Of a stretch of 64,000 nt of DNA, positions 37,998-55,802 are shown one piece after another. The notes beneath the pieces were generated by a model, which did not search any database, was not told the DNA's origin, and saw nothing but the letters and a program-made list of their open reading frames with translations. Numbering within the stretch: the first letter of the stretch is position 1; each line of letters begins with the position of its first letter. The stretch is from Enterobacter chengduensis (GTDB lineage Bacteria; Pseudomonadota; Gammaproteobacteria; Enterobacterales; Enterobacteriaceae): NCBI RefSeq assembly GCF_001984825.2, contig NZ_CP043318.1:186001-250000 (forward strand), given 5' to 3'. The translations under genes were made by a program, and so were the position numbers.

Positions 37998-38981
37998 ATG
38001 GCGTTATTAAATGTAGATAAATTATCGGTGCACTTCGGTGACGAGGGCACCCCGTTTCGCGCCGTGGACCGCATCAGCTACAGCGTAAATCAGGGCGAAG
38101 TGGTGGGCATTGTCGGGGAGTCCGGTTCCGGTAAGTCAGTGAGCTCGCTGGCGATCATGGGGCTGATTGATTACCCGGGCCGCGTGATGGCGGAAAACCT
38201 GCAGTTCAACGGTCAGGATCTGAAGCGCATTTCTGAAAAACAGCGCCGCCAGCTGGTGGGCGCCGAAGTGGCGATGATTTTCCAGGACCCGATGACCAGC
38301 CTTAACCCGTGCTACACCGTAGGTTTCCAGATTATGGAAGCGATTAAGGTGCATCAGGGCGGGAATAAGAAAACCCGTCGCCAGCGCGCGATCGACCTGC
38401 TGAACCAGGTGGGTATTCCCGACCCGGCGTCGCGTCTGGACGTTTACCCGCACCAGCTTTCCGGTGGGATGAGCCAGCGCGTGATGATCGCCATGGCAAT
38501 TGCCTGTCGACCCAAACTGCTGATTGCGGATGAGCCGACCACTGCGCTGGACGTGACCATTCAGGCGCAAATCATCGAGCTGCTGCTGGAGCTGCAGCAG
38601 AAAGAGAATATGGCGCTGGTGCTGATTACGCACGATCTGGCGCTGGTGGCCGAAGCCGCGCACAAGATTATCGTGATGTATGCCGGCCAGGTGGTCGAGG
38701 CCGGGAGTTCGCACGATATTTTCCGCGCGCCGCGTCACCCGTATACCCAGGCGCTTTTACGCGCGCTGCCGGAGTTTGCCCAGGATAAAGCGCGCCTGGC
38801 GTCGCTGCCGGGTGTGGTACCGGGTAAATATGACCGTCCGCAGGGCTGTCTGCTCAATCCGCGCTGTCCGTATGCGACGGACAAGTGCCGGGCAAAAGAG
38901 CCAGAGCTGAACCAGCTTGCTGACGGTCGTCAGTCGAAATGCCACTACCCACTCGATGATGCCGGGAGGCCAACACTATGA
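37998..38981 (+). CDS. dppD: Dipeptide transporter ATPase DppD
   Basis: 327 aa ABC ATPase of the Opp/Dpp class. Walker A GESGSGKS, signature LSGGMSQRV, Walker [14 protein letters not shown]-loop ITHDLAL. The C-terminal oligopeptide-transporter extension has the family Cys-rich segment ([14 protein letters not shown]), which binds an Fe-S cluster in characterised DppD proteins. Overlaps dppF by 4 nt (ATGA). Confidence 0.97.
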   Translation: MALLNVDKLSVHFGDEGTPFRAVDRISYSVNQGEVVGIVGESGSGKSVSSLAIMGLIDYPGRVMAENLQFNGQDLKRISEKQRRQLVGAEVAMIFQDPMTSLNPCYTVGFQIMEAIKVHQGGNKKTRRQRAIDLLNQVGIPDPASRLDVYPHQLSGGMSQRVMIAMAIACRPKLLIADEPTTALDVTIQAQIIELLLELQQKENMALVLITHDLALVAEAAHKIIVMYAGQVVEAGSSHDIFRAPRHPYTQALLRALPEFAQDKARLASLPGVVPGKYDRPQGCLLNPRCPYATDKCRAKEPELNQLADGRQSKCHYPLDDAGRPTL

Positions 38982-39991
38982 GTACGCAACAGGCCACCAC
39001 GCAACAGCCGCTGCTGCAGGCCATCGATCTGAAAAAATACTACCCGGTGAAGAAGGGGCTGTTTGCCCCTGAACGCCTGGTGAAAGCGCTGGACGGCGTC
39101 TCCTTTAACCTCGAACGCGGTAAAACGCTGGCGGTGGTGGGGGAGTCGGGCTGCGGTAAATCCACGCTGGGCCGTCTGCTGACGATGATTGAAGTGCCGA
39201 CCGGCGGCGAACTTTATTATCAGGGGCAGGATCTGCTCAAGCACGATCCGCAGGCGCAGAAGCTGCGTCGTCAGAAAATCCAGATTGTGTTCCAGAACCC
39301 GTACGGTTCTTTGAACCCGCGTAAGAAAGTGGGGCAGATTCTGGAAGAGCCCCTGCTGATTAACAGCAATCTGAGCAAAGAGCAGCGCCGTGAAAAAGCG
39401 CTGGCGATGATGGCGAAGGTTGGCCTTAAAACCGAGCATTACGATCGTTATCCGCATATGTTCTCCGGCGGCCAGCGTCAGCGTATTGCTATCGCCCGCG
39501 GGCTGATGCTCGATCCGGACGTGGTGATTGCCGATGAGCCGGTCTCCGCGCTCGACGTATCGGTGCGTGCGCAGGTGCTGAACCTGATGATGGATCTGCA
39601 GCAGGAGCTGGGGCTGTCTTACGTGTTCATCTCCCACGACCTGTCGGTGGTCGAACACATTGCCGATGAGGTGATGGTGATGTACCTGGGGCGCTGCGTG
39701 GAGAAGGGGACCAAAGACCAGATCTTTAATAACCCTCGTCACCCGTATACCCAGGCGCTGCTGTCTGCGACGCCGCGTCTGAACCCGGACGATCGTCGCG
39801 AGCGTATTAAGCTGACGGGGGAACTGCCAAGTCCGCTGAATCCACCGCCGGGATGTGCATTCAACGCCCGCTGCAGCCGTCGCTTTGGTCCGTGCACCCA
39901 GCTCCAGCCACAGCTGAAGGATTATGGCGGCCAGCTGGTGGCCTGCTTCGCGGTCGATCAGGATGAAAATGGCGAGAAGCCACACGCATAA
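38978..39991 (+). CDS. dppF: Dipeptide transporter ATPase DppF
   Basis: 337 aa, partner ATPase of DppD. Walker A GESGCGKS, signature FSGGQRQRI, Walker [14 protein letters not shown]-loop [10 protein letters not shown], and a C-terminal [14 protein letters not shown] cluster-type motif. Three residues longer than E. coli DppF at the C-terminus (ENGEKPHA). The start overlaps the dppD stop. Followed by a strong terminator, after which the E. coli gene order is lost. Confidence 0.97.
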   Translation: MSTQQATTQQPLLQAIDLKKYYPVKKGLFAPERLVKALDGVSFNLERGKTLAVVGESGCGKSTLGRLLTMIEVPTGGELYYQGQDLLKHDPQAQKLRRQKIQIVFQNPYGSLNPRKKVGQILEEPLLINSNLSKEQRREKALAMMAKVGLKTEHYDRYPHMFSGGQRQRIAIARGLMLDPDVVIADEPVSALDVSVRAQVLNLMMDLQQELGLSYVFISHDLSVVEHIADEVMVMYLGRCVEKGTKDQIFNNPRHPYTQALLSATPRLNPDDRRERIKLTGELPSPLNPPPGCAFNARCSRRFGPCTQLQPQLKDYGGQLVACFAVDQDENGEKPHA

Positions 39992-39993
39992 CG

Positions 39994-40023
39994 AAAAAAC
40001 CGGCGCAAAGCCGGTTTTTTTTA
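39994..40023. terminator. dppF terminator (also faces coaA)
   Basis: AAAAAACCGGC-GCAAA-GCCGGTTTTTTTT, usable in both directions. It marks the junction between two regions distant in E. coli. Confidence 0.92.
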
Positions 40024-40033
40024 CTCTGCCTGA

Positions 40034-40984
40034 TTATTTCCGCAGGCGAATCTGGTCGACGGCGTGCTTCTCGCTCTTGGTGAGGATCAGGCTCGCGCGC
40101 TCGCGCGTCGGCAGGATGTTCTCTTTGAGGTTCACGTAGTTGATCTCATTCCACAGCCCGGTGGCTACCTTAATGGCCTCTTCTTTTGAGAGCTGCGCAT
40201 AGTTATGGAAGTAAGAGTCAGGATCGGTGAACGCCCCTTCGCGGAATTTAAGGAAGCGGTTGATGTACCAGTTCTGCAGCAGCTCTTCCGGCGCATCGAC
40301 ATAAATAGAGAAGTCGACGAAATCCGAGACGAATACGTGATGCGGGTCGTGAGGATAGTCCATGCCGCTTTGCAGCACGTTCAGACCCTCCAGAATCAGG
40401 ATGTCCGGCTGGACCACCGTTTTATCCCCATCCGGGATGCGATCGTAGATCAGGTGAGAATAGACGGGGGCCGTGACGTGCGGCACGCCGGATTTCAGGT
40501 CAGAGACGAATTTCACCAGGCGGTGCATATCATAAGAAAGCGGGAAGCCTTTCTTCTTCATCAGGCCGCGTTCTTTTAATACTTCGTTTGGATGCAGGAA
40601 GCCGTCCGTCGTGATCAGCTCCACGCTGCGGTGTTCCGGCCAGCGGCTCAACAGCGCCTGCAGAACACGCGCGGTGGTACTTTTACCCACGGCCACGCTG
40701 CCTGCGATACTAATGATATAAGGAATGCGTTGACCGTTCGTCCCGAGAAACTGCTCCAGCACGGCCTGGCGGCGCAGGTTCGAGCTGATATAGAAGTTAA
40801 GCAAGCGAGAGAGGGGGAGATAAATTTCTGCCACCTCTTCAAGGGAGAGATCTTCGTTTATCCCTTTTAACCGTGCGATTTCACCTTCCGTCAGCGTCAT
40901 AGGGACGGAATCACGCAGGGCAGCCCACTGGCTGCGGTTAAAGTGAAGATAAGGCGTCATTAACGTTTGCTCTTTTTTGCTCAT
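40034..40984 (-). CDS. coaA: Pantothenate kinase CoaA
   Basis: 316 aa type I pantothenate kinase, the first and regulated step of CoA synthesis. P-loop GSVAVGKST with Lys101; conserved [29 protein letters not shown] and C-terminal [10 protein letters not shown]. Lys101 and the nearby His/Arg residues mediate CoA feedback in the E. coli enzyme. Start 40984 ([13 protein letters not shown]) corresponds to the known protein; an ATG 6 nt upstream is possible. Divergent from the thrU tRNA operon. Confidence 0.96.
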   Translation of the reverse strand: MSKKEQTLMTPYLHFNRSQWAALRDSVPMTLTEGEIARLKGINEDLSLEEVAEIYLPLSRLLNFYISSNLRRQAVLEQFLGTNGQRIPYIISIAGSVAVGKSTTARVLQALLSRWPEHRSVELITTDGFLHPNEVLKERGLMKKKGFPLSYDMHRLVKFVSDLKSGVPHVTAPVYSHLIYDRIPDGDKTVVQPDILILEGLNVLQSGMDYPHDPHHVFVSDFVDFSIYVDAPEELLQNWYINRFLKFREGAFTDPDSYFHNYAQLSKEEAIKVATGLWNEINYVNLKENILPTRERASLILTKSEKHAVDQIRLRK

Positions 40985-41258
40985 AAGCATGCTTCAGTGA
41001 GCCCGCTCAATACTGCCGGACCGTGGCTCATCACACAGTTAATTTTGGACAATGGGCAGGAGGTTAACACCAGATGACACGAATAATAAGAAAAAAGATG
41101 GAAAGCGATGCGTAACGCGGATGCCGTCACGCTACCGTGAATACGGTGCAAATGACGCTGATATGTTGATTATTTGACCTCGAATGACTACTTTTACAGC
41201 GCTTGATACGCTGTTCGCATAAAATGTGAGCGAAAGAACGTTTTATGCAATTTTTTAG

Positions 41259-41287
41259 TTGCATGACCGCGCAGGGATCCATAGAAT
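41259..41287 (+). promoter_or_regulatory. thrU-tufB operon promoter
   Basis: TTGCAT (41259-41264), 17 nt, TAGAAT (41282-41287), followed by a GC-rich discriminator GCGCGCT as in stringently controlled stable-RNA promoters. The AT-rich 41160-41258 stretch (317-nt coaA-thrU gap) is where Fis sites sit in E. coli. Confidence 0.85.
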
Positions 41288-41301
41288 GCGCGCTACTTGA
41301 T

Positions 41302-41377
<76 letters not shown>

Positions 41378-41385
41378 TCAAGTCC

Positions 41386-41470
<85 letters not shown>

Positions 41471-41587
41471 CTTTCTGGCAGCGTAAATGCCGCCGGAGCT
41501 GGTTGGAAAAATTAGCCAGCTCAAACTGAAAAAGAGAGAAATCTCTTTTTTCGTTACAGAAAGAACTGGGTAGCCGAGTTTCAGGAT

Positions 41588-41662
<75 letters not shown>

Positions 41663-41668
41663 ATACGT

Positions 41669-41744
41669 GCTGATATGGCTCAGTTGGTAGAGCGCACCCT
41701 TGGTAAGGGTGAGGTCCCCAGTTCGACTCTGGGTATCAGCACCA
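41669..41744 (+). tRNA. thrT: tRNA-Thr (anticodon GGT)
   Basis: 76 nt with CCA; loop TTGGTAA gives GGT. Last tRNA, 118 nt before tufB, which is cotranscribed in E. coli. Confidence 0.97.
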
Positions 41745-41826
41745 CTTCACTTCTCCTTCCCGTTTCTCTCTGTTTCAATTTTACTGTATTCAACAATTCA
41801 GGCATTTCGCCTGGTTGATGTGGTGA

Positions 41827-43047
<1,221 letters not shown>

Positions 43048-43077
43048 TCGCTGATAACATTTGACGCAATGCGCATG

Positions 43078-43106
43078 AAAAGGGCATCATTTGATGCCCT
43101 TTTTGC
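43078..43106 (+). terminator. tufB terminator
   Basis: AAAAGGGCATC-ATTT-GATGCCCTTTTTG stem with T-run after tufB. Confidence 0.92.
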
Positions 43107-43184
43107 ACGCTTTCACATCAGAACCTGGCTCATCAGTGATTCTTTTTGTCATAATCATTGCTGAGACAGGCTCTGCAGAGAGCG

Positions 43185-43190
43185 TATAAT
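43185..43190 (+). promoter_or_regulatory. secE-nusG promoter -10 element
   Basis: Perfect TATAAT ~85 nt before secE. The -35 is less clear (GACAGG at 15 nt or TTGCTG at 21 nt). Confidence 0.6.
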
Positions 43191-43275
43191 CCATAAAGGG
43201 ATTAGCGTTTCGATTTGGCTCGCCTCGCAATCGCGGGGTGAAATTATTTGTAGAATTCTTCTGACAGGTTGGTTT

Positions 43276-43659
43276 ATGAGTGCGAATACCGAAGCTCAAG
43301 GGAGCGGGCGCGGCCTGGAAGCGATGAAGTGGATCGCTGTTGCCGTGCTGCTGATTGTGGCAATCGTTGGCAACTATCTTTATCGTGACATGATGCTGCC
43401 GCTCCGCGCGCTGGCAGTGGTGATTCTGATTGCTGCAGCGGGCGGTGTCGCGCTGTTGACGACTAAAGGTAAAGCAACCGTTGCTTTCGCTCGCGAAGCA
43501 CGTACCGAAGTCCGCAAGGTCATTTGGCCGACTCGCCAGGAAACATTGCACACCACGCTGATCGTAGCGGCGGTTACCGCTGTAATGTCACTGATCCTGT
43601 GGGGACTGGATGGTATTCTGGTTCGCCTGGTTTCCTTTATTACTGGCCTGAGGTTCTAA
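43276..43659 (+). CDS. secE: Protein translocase subunit SecE
   Basis: 127 aa, three membrane segments (~17-35, 43-62, 93-112); the essential amphipathic region and hinge [21 protein letters not shown] before the third helix is conserved. Forms the SecYEG channel in the inner membrane. One nt from nusG, cotranscribed. Confidence 0.97.
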   Translation: MSANTEAQGSGRGLEAMKWIAVAVLLIVAIVGNYLYRDMMLPLRALAVVILIAAAGGVALLTTKGKATVAFAREARTEVRKVIWPTRQETLHTTLIVAAVTAVMSLILWGLDGILVRLVSFITGLRF

Positions 43660-43660
43660 G

Positions 43661-44206
43661 ATGTCTGAAGCCCCTAAAAAGCGTTGGTACGTCGTTCAGG
43701 CGTTTTCCGGTTTTGAAGGCCGCGTAGCAACGTCGCTGCGTGAGCATATCAAATTACACAATATGGAAGAGTTATTTGGCGAAGTTATGGTTCCGACCGA
43801 AGAAGTGGTTGAGATCCGTGGCGGCCAACGTCGCAAAAGCGAGCGTAAATTCTTCCCGGGTTACGTGCTGGTTCAGATGGTGATGAACGACGCGAGCTGG
43901 CACCTGGTGCGCAGCGTACCGCGCGTAATGGGCTTTATCGGCGGCACGTCTGACCGTCCGGCGCCAATCAGCGACAAAGAAGTTGATGCGATTATGAACC
44001 GCCTGCAGCAGGTGGGTGATAAGCCGCGTCCGAAAACGCTATTTGAACCGGGTGAAATGGTTCGTGTTAGCGACGGTCCGTTTGCTGACTTTAACGGTGT
44101 GGTTGAAGAAGTGGACTACGAGAAGTCCCGCCTGAAAGTTTCTGTTTCTATCTTCGGTCGTGCGACCCCGGTAGAGCTGGACTTTTCGCAGGTCGAAAAA
44201 GCCTAA
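43661..44206 (+). CDS. nusG: Transcription elongation/antitermination factor NusG
   Basis: 181 aa. N-terminal NGN domain ([24 protein letters not shown]) binds the RNA polymerase clamp; C-terminal KOW domain ([31 protein letters not shown]) binds Rho or S10. Couples transcription with translation or Rho termination. Confidence 0.98.
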   Translation: MSEAPKKRWYVVQAFSGFEGRVATSLREHIKLHNMEELFGEVMVPTEEVVEIRGGQRRKSERKFFPGYVLVQMVMNDASWHLVRSVPRVMGFIGGTSDRPAPISDKEVDAIMNRLQQVGDKPRPKTLFEPGEMVRVSDGPFADFNGVVEEVDYEKSRLKVSVSIFGRATPVELDFSQVEKA

Positions 44207-44236
44207 GCAGCGATCAAAAAAGCGACGATTTAATCG

Positions 44237-44265
44237 TTGCACAGGGCGCGAGATTGGAATACAAT
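44237..44265 (+). promoter_or_regulatory. rplK operon promoter
   Basis: TTGCAC (44237-44242), 17 nt, TACAAT (44260-44265). The same segment carries the inverted arms GGCGCGA/TTCGCGCC followed by TTTTG, so a nusG terminator overlaps the rplK promoter. Confidence 0.8.
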
Positions 44266-44331
44266 TTCGCGCCTTTTGTTTTTATGGGCCCGGCCCGTAA
44301 AACGAATTTTATTCACGGGGAGCCTCCCTGA

Positions 44332-45498
<1,167 letters not shown>

Positions 45499-45502
45499 TG
45501 CC

Positions 45503-45531
45503 TTTACGTGGGCGGTGATTTTGTCTACAAT
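45503..45531 (+). promoter_or_regulatory. rplJ (L10) promoter
   Basis: TTTACG (45503-45508), 17 nt, TACAAT (45526-45531) directly after rplA, matching the location of the E. coli rplJLrpoBC promoter. Confidence 0.8.
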
Positions 45532-45790
45532 CTTACCCCCACGTTTGCTAACGAAAGTTAGCGGCTAAAAGATTTGTTCGTTGGAGCCTGGCCTAATCCA
45601 GGCCTCCGTCGAAGACCGCAGGTGTTTCGCAAGAAACTTAATCCCCTGCGTAGACGGTGACAGAACGCTAAGATTATTTTTTGAATATTCTGGCTTGTTT
45701 CTGCTCACCGTATTAAGACGCTCTTCCCGTTGGGTTGAGTGAAGTGAGTTCCGGAACATGAGTTCCGGCAAACATCCAGGAGCAAAGCTA
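45532..45790 (+). ncRNA. rplJ leader (L10-L12 autoregulatory RNA)
   Basis: ~255-nt untranslated leader with several stems (for example GCCTGGCCTAATCCAGGC at 45588-45604). In E. coli the L10(L12)4 complex binds this leader and blocks rplJ translation. Identified by position and similarity; the binding site was not mapped base by base. Confidence 0.75.
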
Positions 45791-46288
45791 ATGGCTTTAA
45801 ATCTTCAAGACAAACAAGCGATTGTTGCTGAAGTCAGCGAAGTAGCCAAAGGCGCGCTGTCTGCAGTAGTTGCGGATTCCCGTGGCGTTACTGTAGACAA
45901 AATGACTGAACTGCGTAAAGCAGGTCGTGAAGCTGGCGTATACATGCGTGTTGTTCGTAACACCCTGCTGCGCCGCGTAGTTGAAGGTACTCAGTTCGAG
46001 TGCCTGAAAGACACGTTTGTTGGTCCGACCCTGATTGCATACTCTATGGAACACCCGGGCGCTGCTGCTCGTCTGTTCAAAGAGTTCGCGAAAGCGAATG
46101 CAAAATTTGAGGTCAAAGCTGCAGCCTTTGAAGGTGAGTTGATCCCGGCATCGCAAATCGATCGCCTGGCAACCCTGCCGACCTACGAAGAAGCAATTGC
46201 ACGCCTGATGGCAACCATGAAAGAAGCTGCGGCTGGCAAACTGGTTCGCACTCTGGCTGCTGTACGCGATGCGAAAGAAGCTGCTTAA
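45791..46288 (+). CDS. rplJ: 50S ribosomal protein L10
   Basis: 165 aa, base of the L12 stalk; N-terminal rRNA-binding domain ([23 protein letters not shown]) and a C-terminal helix for L12 dimers ([31 protein letters not shown]). Start ATG 45791 after CAGGAGCAAAGCTA matches the family; an earlier in-frame ATG at 45758 is in the leader. Confidence 0.98.
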   Translation: MALNLQDKQAIVAEVSEVAKGALSAVVADSRGVTVDKMTELRKAGREAGVYMRVVRNTLLRRVVEGTQFECLKDTFVGPTLIAYSMEHPGAAARLFKEFAKANAKFEVKAAAFEGELIPASQIDRLATLPTYEEAIARLMATMKEAAAGKLVRTLAAVRDAKEAA

Positions 46289-46355
46289 TCGCAGTTATCT
46301 TTATAAAGCATTTGCTTACGTATAAACTTTATTCTGATTTTCAGGAACAATTTAA

Positions 46356-46721
<366 letters not shown>

Positions 46722-46760
46722 GCCAACTTTTCTGGTTGCAGCCTAAGCAATTAGGCTGAT

Positions 46761-46791
46761 GGCTGGTGACTTTTTAGTCACCAGCCTTTTT
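46761..46791 (+). terminator. rplL-rpoB attenuator
   Basis: GGCTGGTGACT-TTTT-AGTCACCAGCC then TTTTTG: perfect 11-bp stem. In E. coli this terminator stops most transcripts, so ribosomal proteins exceed RNA polymerase subunits. Confidence 0.93.
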
Positions 46792-47040
46792 GCGCTGTAA
46801 GGCATCAGTAGCATTTCACACTGTTTGACTGCTGATTGTCCTGACAATGCATGTTTCTATCGACGACTTAATATATTGCGACAGGGTGCTCGCTCTGTGT
46901 AAATCGCGACGAAATGATTTAAGCGTGATAGCAACAGGTATTGCGGAAAGTATTCAATTTTCCGGTCCACAAAATGGTGTTGCACAAACTGTCCCTTCGT
47001 CGGACAGATGGGTCGACTTGTCAGCGAGCTGAGGAACCCT
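46792..47040 (+). other. rplL-rpoB spacer with expected RNase III processing region
   Basis: About 250 nt downstream of the attenuator with no gene. It contains complementary segments (for example TTGTCCTGACAA at ~46836-46847) where the E. coli transcript is cut by RNase III; the cut sites cannot be fixed by eye. Ends with TGAGGAA ribosome site of rpoB. Confidence 0.5.
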
Positions 47041-50000
47041 ATGGTTTACTCCTATACCGAGAAAAAACGTATTCGTAAGGATTTTGGTAAACGTCCACAA
47101 GTTCTGGACATTCCATATCTCCTTTCTATCCAGCTTGACTCGTTCCAGAAGTTTATCGAGCAAGATCCTGAAGGGCAGTACGGTCTGGAAGCAGCCTTCC
47201 GCTCCGTGTTCCCGATTCAGAGCTACAGCGGTAACTCCGAGCTGCAGTACGTCAGCTACCGCCTTGGCGAACCGGTGTTTGACGTTCAGGAATGTCAGAT
47301 CCGTGGCGTGACCTATTCCGCACCGCTGCGCGTAAAACTGCGTCTGGTGATCTACGAGCGCGAAGCGCCGGAAGGCACCGTAAAAGACATTAAAGAACAA
47401 GAAGTCTACATGGGTGAAATTCCACTCATGACGGACAACGGTACTTTCGTTATCAACGGTACTGAGCGTGTTATCGTTTCCCAGCTGCATCGTAGCCCGG
47501 GCGTCTTCTTCGACAGCGATAAAGGTAAAACACACTCTTCCGGTAAAGTACTGTATAACGCACGCATCATTCCTTACCGTGGTTCATGGCTGGACTTCGA
47601 GTTCGATCCGAAAGACAACCTGTTTGTCCGTATCGACCGTCGTCGTAAGCTGCCTGCAACCATCATTCTGCGTGCACTGAACTATACCACTGAGCAGATC
47701 CTGGACCTGTTCTTTGAGAAAGTGATCTTCGAAATCCGCGACAACAAGCTGCAGATGGAGCTGGTGCCGGAACGTCTGCGTGGTGAGACCGCGTCGTTCG
47801 ACATCGAAGCCGACGGCAAAGTGTATGTGGAAAAAGGTCGCCGTATCACCGCGCGCCACATCCGCCAGCTGGAAAAAGATGATATCAAACACATCGAAGT
47901 TCCGGTTGAATACATTGCAGGAAAAGTAGCCGCGAAAGATTACGTTGATGAATCAACTGGCGAGCTGATCTGCCCGGCGAACATGGAGCTGAGCCTGGAT
48001 CTGCTGGCTAAGCTGAGCCAGTCTGGCCACAAGCGTATCGAAACGCTGTTCACCAACGATCTGGACCACGGTGCGTATATCTCTGAGACGATTCGCGTCG
48101 ACCCAACCACCGATCGTCTGAGCGCGCTGGTAGAAATTTACCGCATGATGCGTCCTGGTGAGCCACCAACTCGCGAAGCGGCGGAAAGCCTGTTCGAGAA
48201 CCTGTTCTTCTCCGAAGACCGCTACGATCTGTCCGCGGTAGGTCGTATGAAGTTCAACCGTTCTCTGCTGCGTGACGAAATCGAAGGTTCCGGTATCCTG
48301 AGCAAAGACGACATCATCGAAGTGATGAAGAAGCTCATCGATATCCGTAACGGTAAAGGCGAAGTGGACGATATCGACCACCTCGGCAACCGTCGTATCC
48401 GTTCCGTAGGCGAAATGGCGGAAAACCAATTCCGCGTTGGCCTGGTACGTGTTGAGCGTGCGGTGAAAGAGCGTCTGTCTCTGGGCGATCTGGATACCCT
48501 GATGCCTCAGGATATGATCAACGCCAAGCCGATTTCTGCAGCAGTGAAAGAGTTCTTCGGTTCCAGCCAGCTGTCTCAGTTCATGGACCAGAACAACCCG
48601 CTGTCTGAGATTACGCACAAACGTCGTATCTCTGCACTCGGCCCAGGCGGTCTGACCCGTGAACGCGCAGGCTTTGAAGTTCGAGACGTACACCCGACGC
48701 ACTACGGTCGCGTATGTCCAATCGAAACGCCTGAAGGTCCAAACATCGGTCTGATCAACTCCCTGTCCGTGTACGCACAGACGAACGAATACGGTTTCCT
48801 TGAGACGCCGTACCGTAAAGTGACTGACGGTGTTGTAACCGACGAAATTCATTACCTGTCTGCTATCGAAGAAGGCAACTACGTTATCGCTCAGGCGAAC
48901 TCCAACCTGGATGACGAAGGCCACTTTGTAGAAGATCTGGTTACCTGCCGTAGCAAAGGCGAATCCAGCTTGTTCAGCCGCGACCAGGTTGACTACATGG
49001 ACGTATCCACCCAGCAGGTGGTATCCGTCGGTGCGTCCCTGATCCCGTTCCTGGAACACGATGACGCCAACCGTGCGTTGATGGGTGCGAACATGCAACG
49101 TCAGGCCGTTCCAACTCTGCGCGCTGATAAGCCGCTGGTTGGTACCGGTATGGAACGTGCTGTTGCCGTTGACTCCGGTGTTACTGCGGTTGCTAAGCGT
49201 GGCGGTACCGTTCAGTACGTTGACGCATCCCGTATCGTTATCAAAGTTAACGAAGACGAGATGTATCCGGGCGAAGCAGGTATCGACATCTATAACCTGA
49301 CCAAATACACCCGTTCTAACCAGAATACCTGTATCAACCAGATGCCATGTGTGTCTCTGGGTGAGCCAGTTGAGCGCGGCGACGTGCTGGCAGACGGTCC
49401 GTCCACCGACCTCGGTGAACTGGCGCTCGGTCAGAACATGCGCGTAGCGTTCATGCCGTGGAACGGTTACAACTTCGAAGACTCCATCCTCGTCTCCGAG
49501 CGTGTGGTTCAGGAAGATCGTTTCACCACTATCCACATTCAGGAACTGGCATGTGTGTCCCGTGACACCAAGCTGGGGCCAGAAGAGATCACCGCTGACA
49601 TCCCTAACGTGGGTGAAGCTGCGCTCTCCAAACTGGATGAATCCGGTATCGTTTATATCGGTGCGGAAGTGACCGGCGGCGACATTCTGGTTGGTAAAGT
49701 GACGCCGAAAGGTGAAACCCAGCTGACGCCAGAAGAGAAACTGCTGCGTGCTATCTTCGGTGAGAAAGCGTCTGACGTTAAAGACTCTTCTCTGCGCGTA
49801 CCAAACGGCGTTTCCGGTACGGTTATCGACGTTCAGGTCTTCACTCGTGACGGCGTTGAGAAAGATAAGCGTGCGCTGGAAATCGAAGAGATGCAGCTCA
49901 AACAGGCTAAGAAAGACCTGTCTGAAGAACTGCAGATCCTCGAAGCGGGTCTGTTCAGCCGTATCTATGCGGTGCTGGTTGCCGGTGGCGTTGAAGCTGA

Positions 50001-51069
50001 GAAGCTCGACAAACTGCCACGCGATCGCTGGCTGGAACTGGGCCTGACCGACGAAGAGAAACAGAATCAGCTGGAACAGCTGGCTGAGCAGTATGACGAG
50101 CTGAAACACGAGTTCGAGAAAAAACTCGAAGCGAAACGCCGCAAAATCACTCAGGGCGACGATCTGGCACCAGGCGTGCTGAAGATTGTTAAGGTTTATC
50201 TGGCTGTTAAACGTCAGATCCAGCCGGGTGATAAGATGGCAGGTCGTCACGGTAACAAGGGTGTTATCTCTAAGATCAACCCGATCGAAGATATGCCGCA
50301 CGATGCTAACGGTACGCCGGTAGATATCGTACTGAACCCGCTGGGCGTACCGTCTCGTATGAACATTGGTCAGATCCTGGAAACTCACCTGGGTATGGCT
50401 GCGAAAGGTATCGGCGACAAGATTAACGCCATGCTGAAACAGCAGCAGGAAGTCGCGAAACTGCGCGAATTCATCCAGCGTGCCTACGATCTGGGTACCG
50501 ACGTGCGTCAGAAAGTCGACCTGAACACCTTCAGCGATGAAGAAGTGCTGCGTCTGGCAGAGAACCTGCGCAAAGGTATGCCAATTGCAACGCCGGTATT
50601 CGACGGTGCAAAAGAAGCTGAAATTAAAGAGCTGCTGCAACTGGGTGGTCTGCCAACGTCTGGTCAGATTACGCTGTTTGACGGCCGTACCGGTGAACAG
50701 TTCGAGCGTCCGGTAACCGTAGGTTACATGTACATGCTGAAACTGAACCACCTGGTCGACGACAAGATGCACGCTCGTTCTACCGGTTCTTATAGCCTGG
50801 TTACTCAGCAGCCGCTGGGTGGTAAGGCACAGTTCGGTGGTCAGCGCTTCGGGGAGATGGAAGTGTGGGCGCTGGAAGCATACGGCGCGGCATACACCCT
50901 GCAGGAAATGCTCACCGTTAAGTCTGATGACGTGAACGGTCGTACCAAGATGTATAAAAACATCGTGGACGGCAACCATCAGATGGAGCCGGGCATGCCA
51001 GAATCCTTCAACGTACTGTTGAAAGAGATTCGTTCGCTGGGTATCAACATCGAACTGGAAGACGAGTAA
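47041..51069 (+). CDS. rpoB: RNA polymerase beta subunit
   Basis: 1342 aa, the E. coli length. Active-site lysines K1065 and K1073 are in [12 protein letters not shown]. The rifampicin-resistance region ([29 protein letters not shown]) carries the wild-type Q513, D516, H526, R529 and S531, so no classic resistance mutation is present. Start ATG 47041 follows TGAGGAA; an upstream in-frame ATG at 47008 is not conserved. Confidence 0.99.
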   Translation: MVYSYTEKKRIRKDFGKRPQVLDIPYLLSIQLDSFQKFIEQDPEGQYGLEAAFRSVFPIQSYSGNSELQYVSYRLGEPVFDVQECQIRGVTYSAPLRVKLRLVIYEREAPEGTVKDIKEQEVYMGEIPLMTDNGTFVINGTERVIVSQLHRSPGVFFDSDKGKTHSSGKVLYNARIIPYRGSWLDFEFDPKDNLFVRIDRRRKLPATIILRALNYTTEQILDLFFEKVIFEIRDNKLQMELVPERLRGETASFDIEADGKVYVEKGRRITARHIRQLEKDDIKHIEVPVEYIAGKVAAKDYVDESTGELICPANMELSLDLLAKLSQSGHKRIETLFTNDLDHGAYISETIRVDPTTDRLSALVEIYRMMRPGEPPTREAAESLFENLFFSEDRYDLSAVGRMKFNRSLLRDEIEGSGILSKDDIIEVMKKLIDIRNGKGEVDDIDHLGNRRIRSVGEMAENQFRVGLVRVERAVKERLSLGDLDTLMPQDMINAKPISAAVKEFFGSSQLSQFMDQNNPLSEITHKRRISALGPGGLTRERAGFEVRDVHPTHYGRVCPIETPEGPNIGLINSLSVYAQTNEYGFLETPYRKVTDGVVTDEIHYLSAIEEGNYVIAQANSNLDDEGHFVEDLVTCRSKGESSLFSRDQVDYMDVSTQQVVSVGASLIPFLEHDDANRALMGANMQRQAVPTLRADKPLVGTGMERAVAVDSGVTAVAKRGGTVQYVDASRIVIKVNEDEMYPGEAGIDIYNLTKYTRSNQNTCINQMPCVSLGEPVERGDVLADGPSTDLGELALGQNMRVAFMPWNGYNFEDSILVSERVVQEDRFTTIHIQELACVSRDTKLGPEEITADIPNVGEAALSKLDESGIVYIGAEVTGGDILVGKVTPKGETQLTPEEKLLRAIFGEKASDVKDSSLRVPNGVSGTVIDVQVFTRDGVEKDKRALEIEEMQLKQAKKDLSEELQILEAGLFSRIYAVLVAGGVEAEKLDKLPRDRWLELGLTDEEKQNQLEQLAEQYDELKHEFEKKLEAKRRKITQGDDLAPGVLKIVKVYLAVKRQIQPGDKMAGRHGNKGVISKINPIEDMPHDANGTPVDIVLNPLGVPSRMNIGQILETHLGMAAKGIGDKINAMLKQQQEVAKLREFIQRAYDLGTDVRQKVDLNTFSDEEVLRLAENLRKGMPIATPVFDGAKEAEIKELLQLGGLPTSGQITLFDGRTGEQFERPVTVGYMYMLKLNHLVDDKMHARSTGSYSLVTQQPLGGKAQFGGQRFGEMEVWALEAYGAAYTLQEMLTVKSDDVNGRTKMYKNIVDGNHQMEPGMPESFNVLLKEIRSLGINIELEDE

Positions 51070-51145
51070 TTCTCGCTCAAACAGGTCACTGGTGCCGGGT
51101 TAACCCCCGGCACCAGATTGTGCTAACTCCGACGGGAGCAAATCC

Positions 51146-55369
<4,224 letters not shown>

Positions 55370-55376
55370 TCGTTGA

Positions 55377-55402
55377 TGCCCGGTGATGAAAATTACCGGG
55401 CA
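55377..55402 (+). repeat. Hairpin directly after rpoC
   Basis: TGCCCGGT...ACCGGGCA stem, 8 bp, before the REP unit; likely an mRNA 3' structure. Confidence 0.6.
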
Positions 55403-55410
55403 TATGAATC

Positions 55411-55440
55411 GTAGGTTGGGTAAGCGTAGCGCCACCCGAC
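55411..55440. repeat. REP element downstream of rpoC
   Basis: GTAGGTTGGGTAAGCG...TAGCGCCACCCGAC, enterobacterial REP palindrome. Confidence 0.85.
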
Positions 55441-55443
55441 AAT

Positions 55444-55470
55444 AAAAAACCCGCCTCGGCGGGTTTTTTT
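55444..55470. terminator. rpoC terminator, shared with the PTS IIA gene
   Basis: AAAAAACCCGCC-TC-GGCGGGTTTTTTT; T-runs in both directions between converging rpoC and the IIA gene. Confidence 0.92.
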
Positions 55471-55484
55471 ACATCTGCATGTTT

Positions 55485-55802
55485 TCAGTTCACCAGCGGG
55501 ATGCGGCGATAAAGCTCAATCATATCGCCCGCCAGGTCCTGAATGACCATCGCGTTCATCAGGTGATCCTGAGAGTGAACGGTGATCAGGTTTACCGGAA
55601 GTTTCCCCGTCCCTTCGTCAAGACCAATAAGCTGCGTCTGGATCGTGTGCGCGTGCTTCACATATTCGCGCGACTCTTCCATCGCTTTTTCTGCTTCGTC
55701 AAAATCGCCTTTACGTGCCATCTGTAATGCCGTCAGGGCTGCACTGCGCGCCGCGCCTGCGTTGACCAGCAGTTCCATAATCGTTGTTTCTAAGTCTTCC
55801 AT
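55485..55802 (-). CDS. PTS lactose/cellobiose-family EIIA component
   Basis: 105 aa, all-helical lactose/chitobiose-class IIA. Phosphorylated His of the family is H76 in NLITVHSQDHLMNAM; N-terminal METTIMELLVNAGAARSAALTAL-type helix is typical. It receives phosphate from HPr and passes it to IIB. Its ATG shares a base with the IIB stop (TAATG), so the pair is translationally coupled. No IIC permease lies in the neighbourhood, so its sugar is unknown. Confidence 0.88.
   Translation of the reverse strand: MEDLETTIMELLVNAGAARSAALTALQMARKGDFDEAEKAMEESREYVKHAHTIQTQLIGLDEGTGKLPVNLITVHSQDHLMNAMVIQDLAGDMIELYRRIPLVN

Noticed and set aside
48520..48660. Rifampicin-resistance substitution in rpoB
   Set aside because: Q513, D516, H526 and S531 are all wild type.
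47953..50979. 1008-codon open frame on the minus strand within rpoB
   Set aside because: Exact antisense of a universally conserved gene; long open frame results from strong codon bias. No ribosome site or family resemblance.
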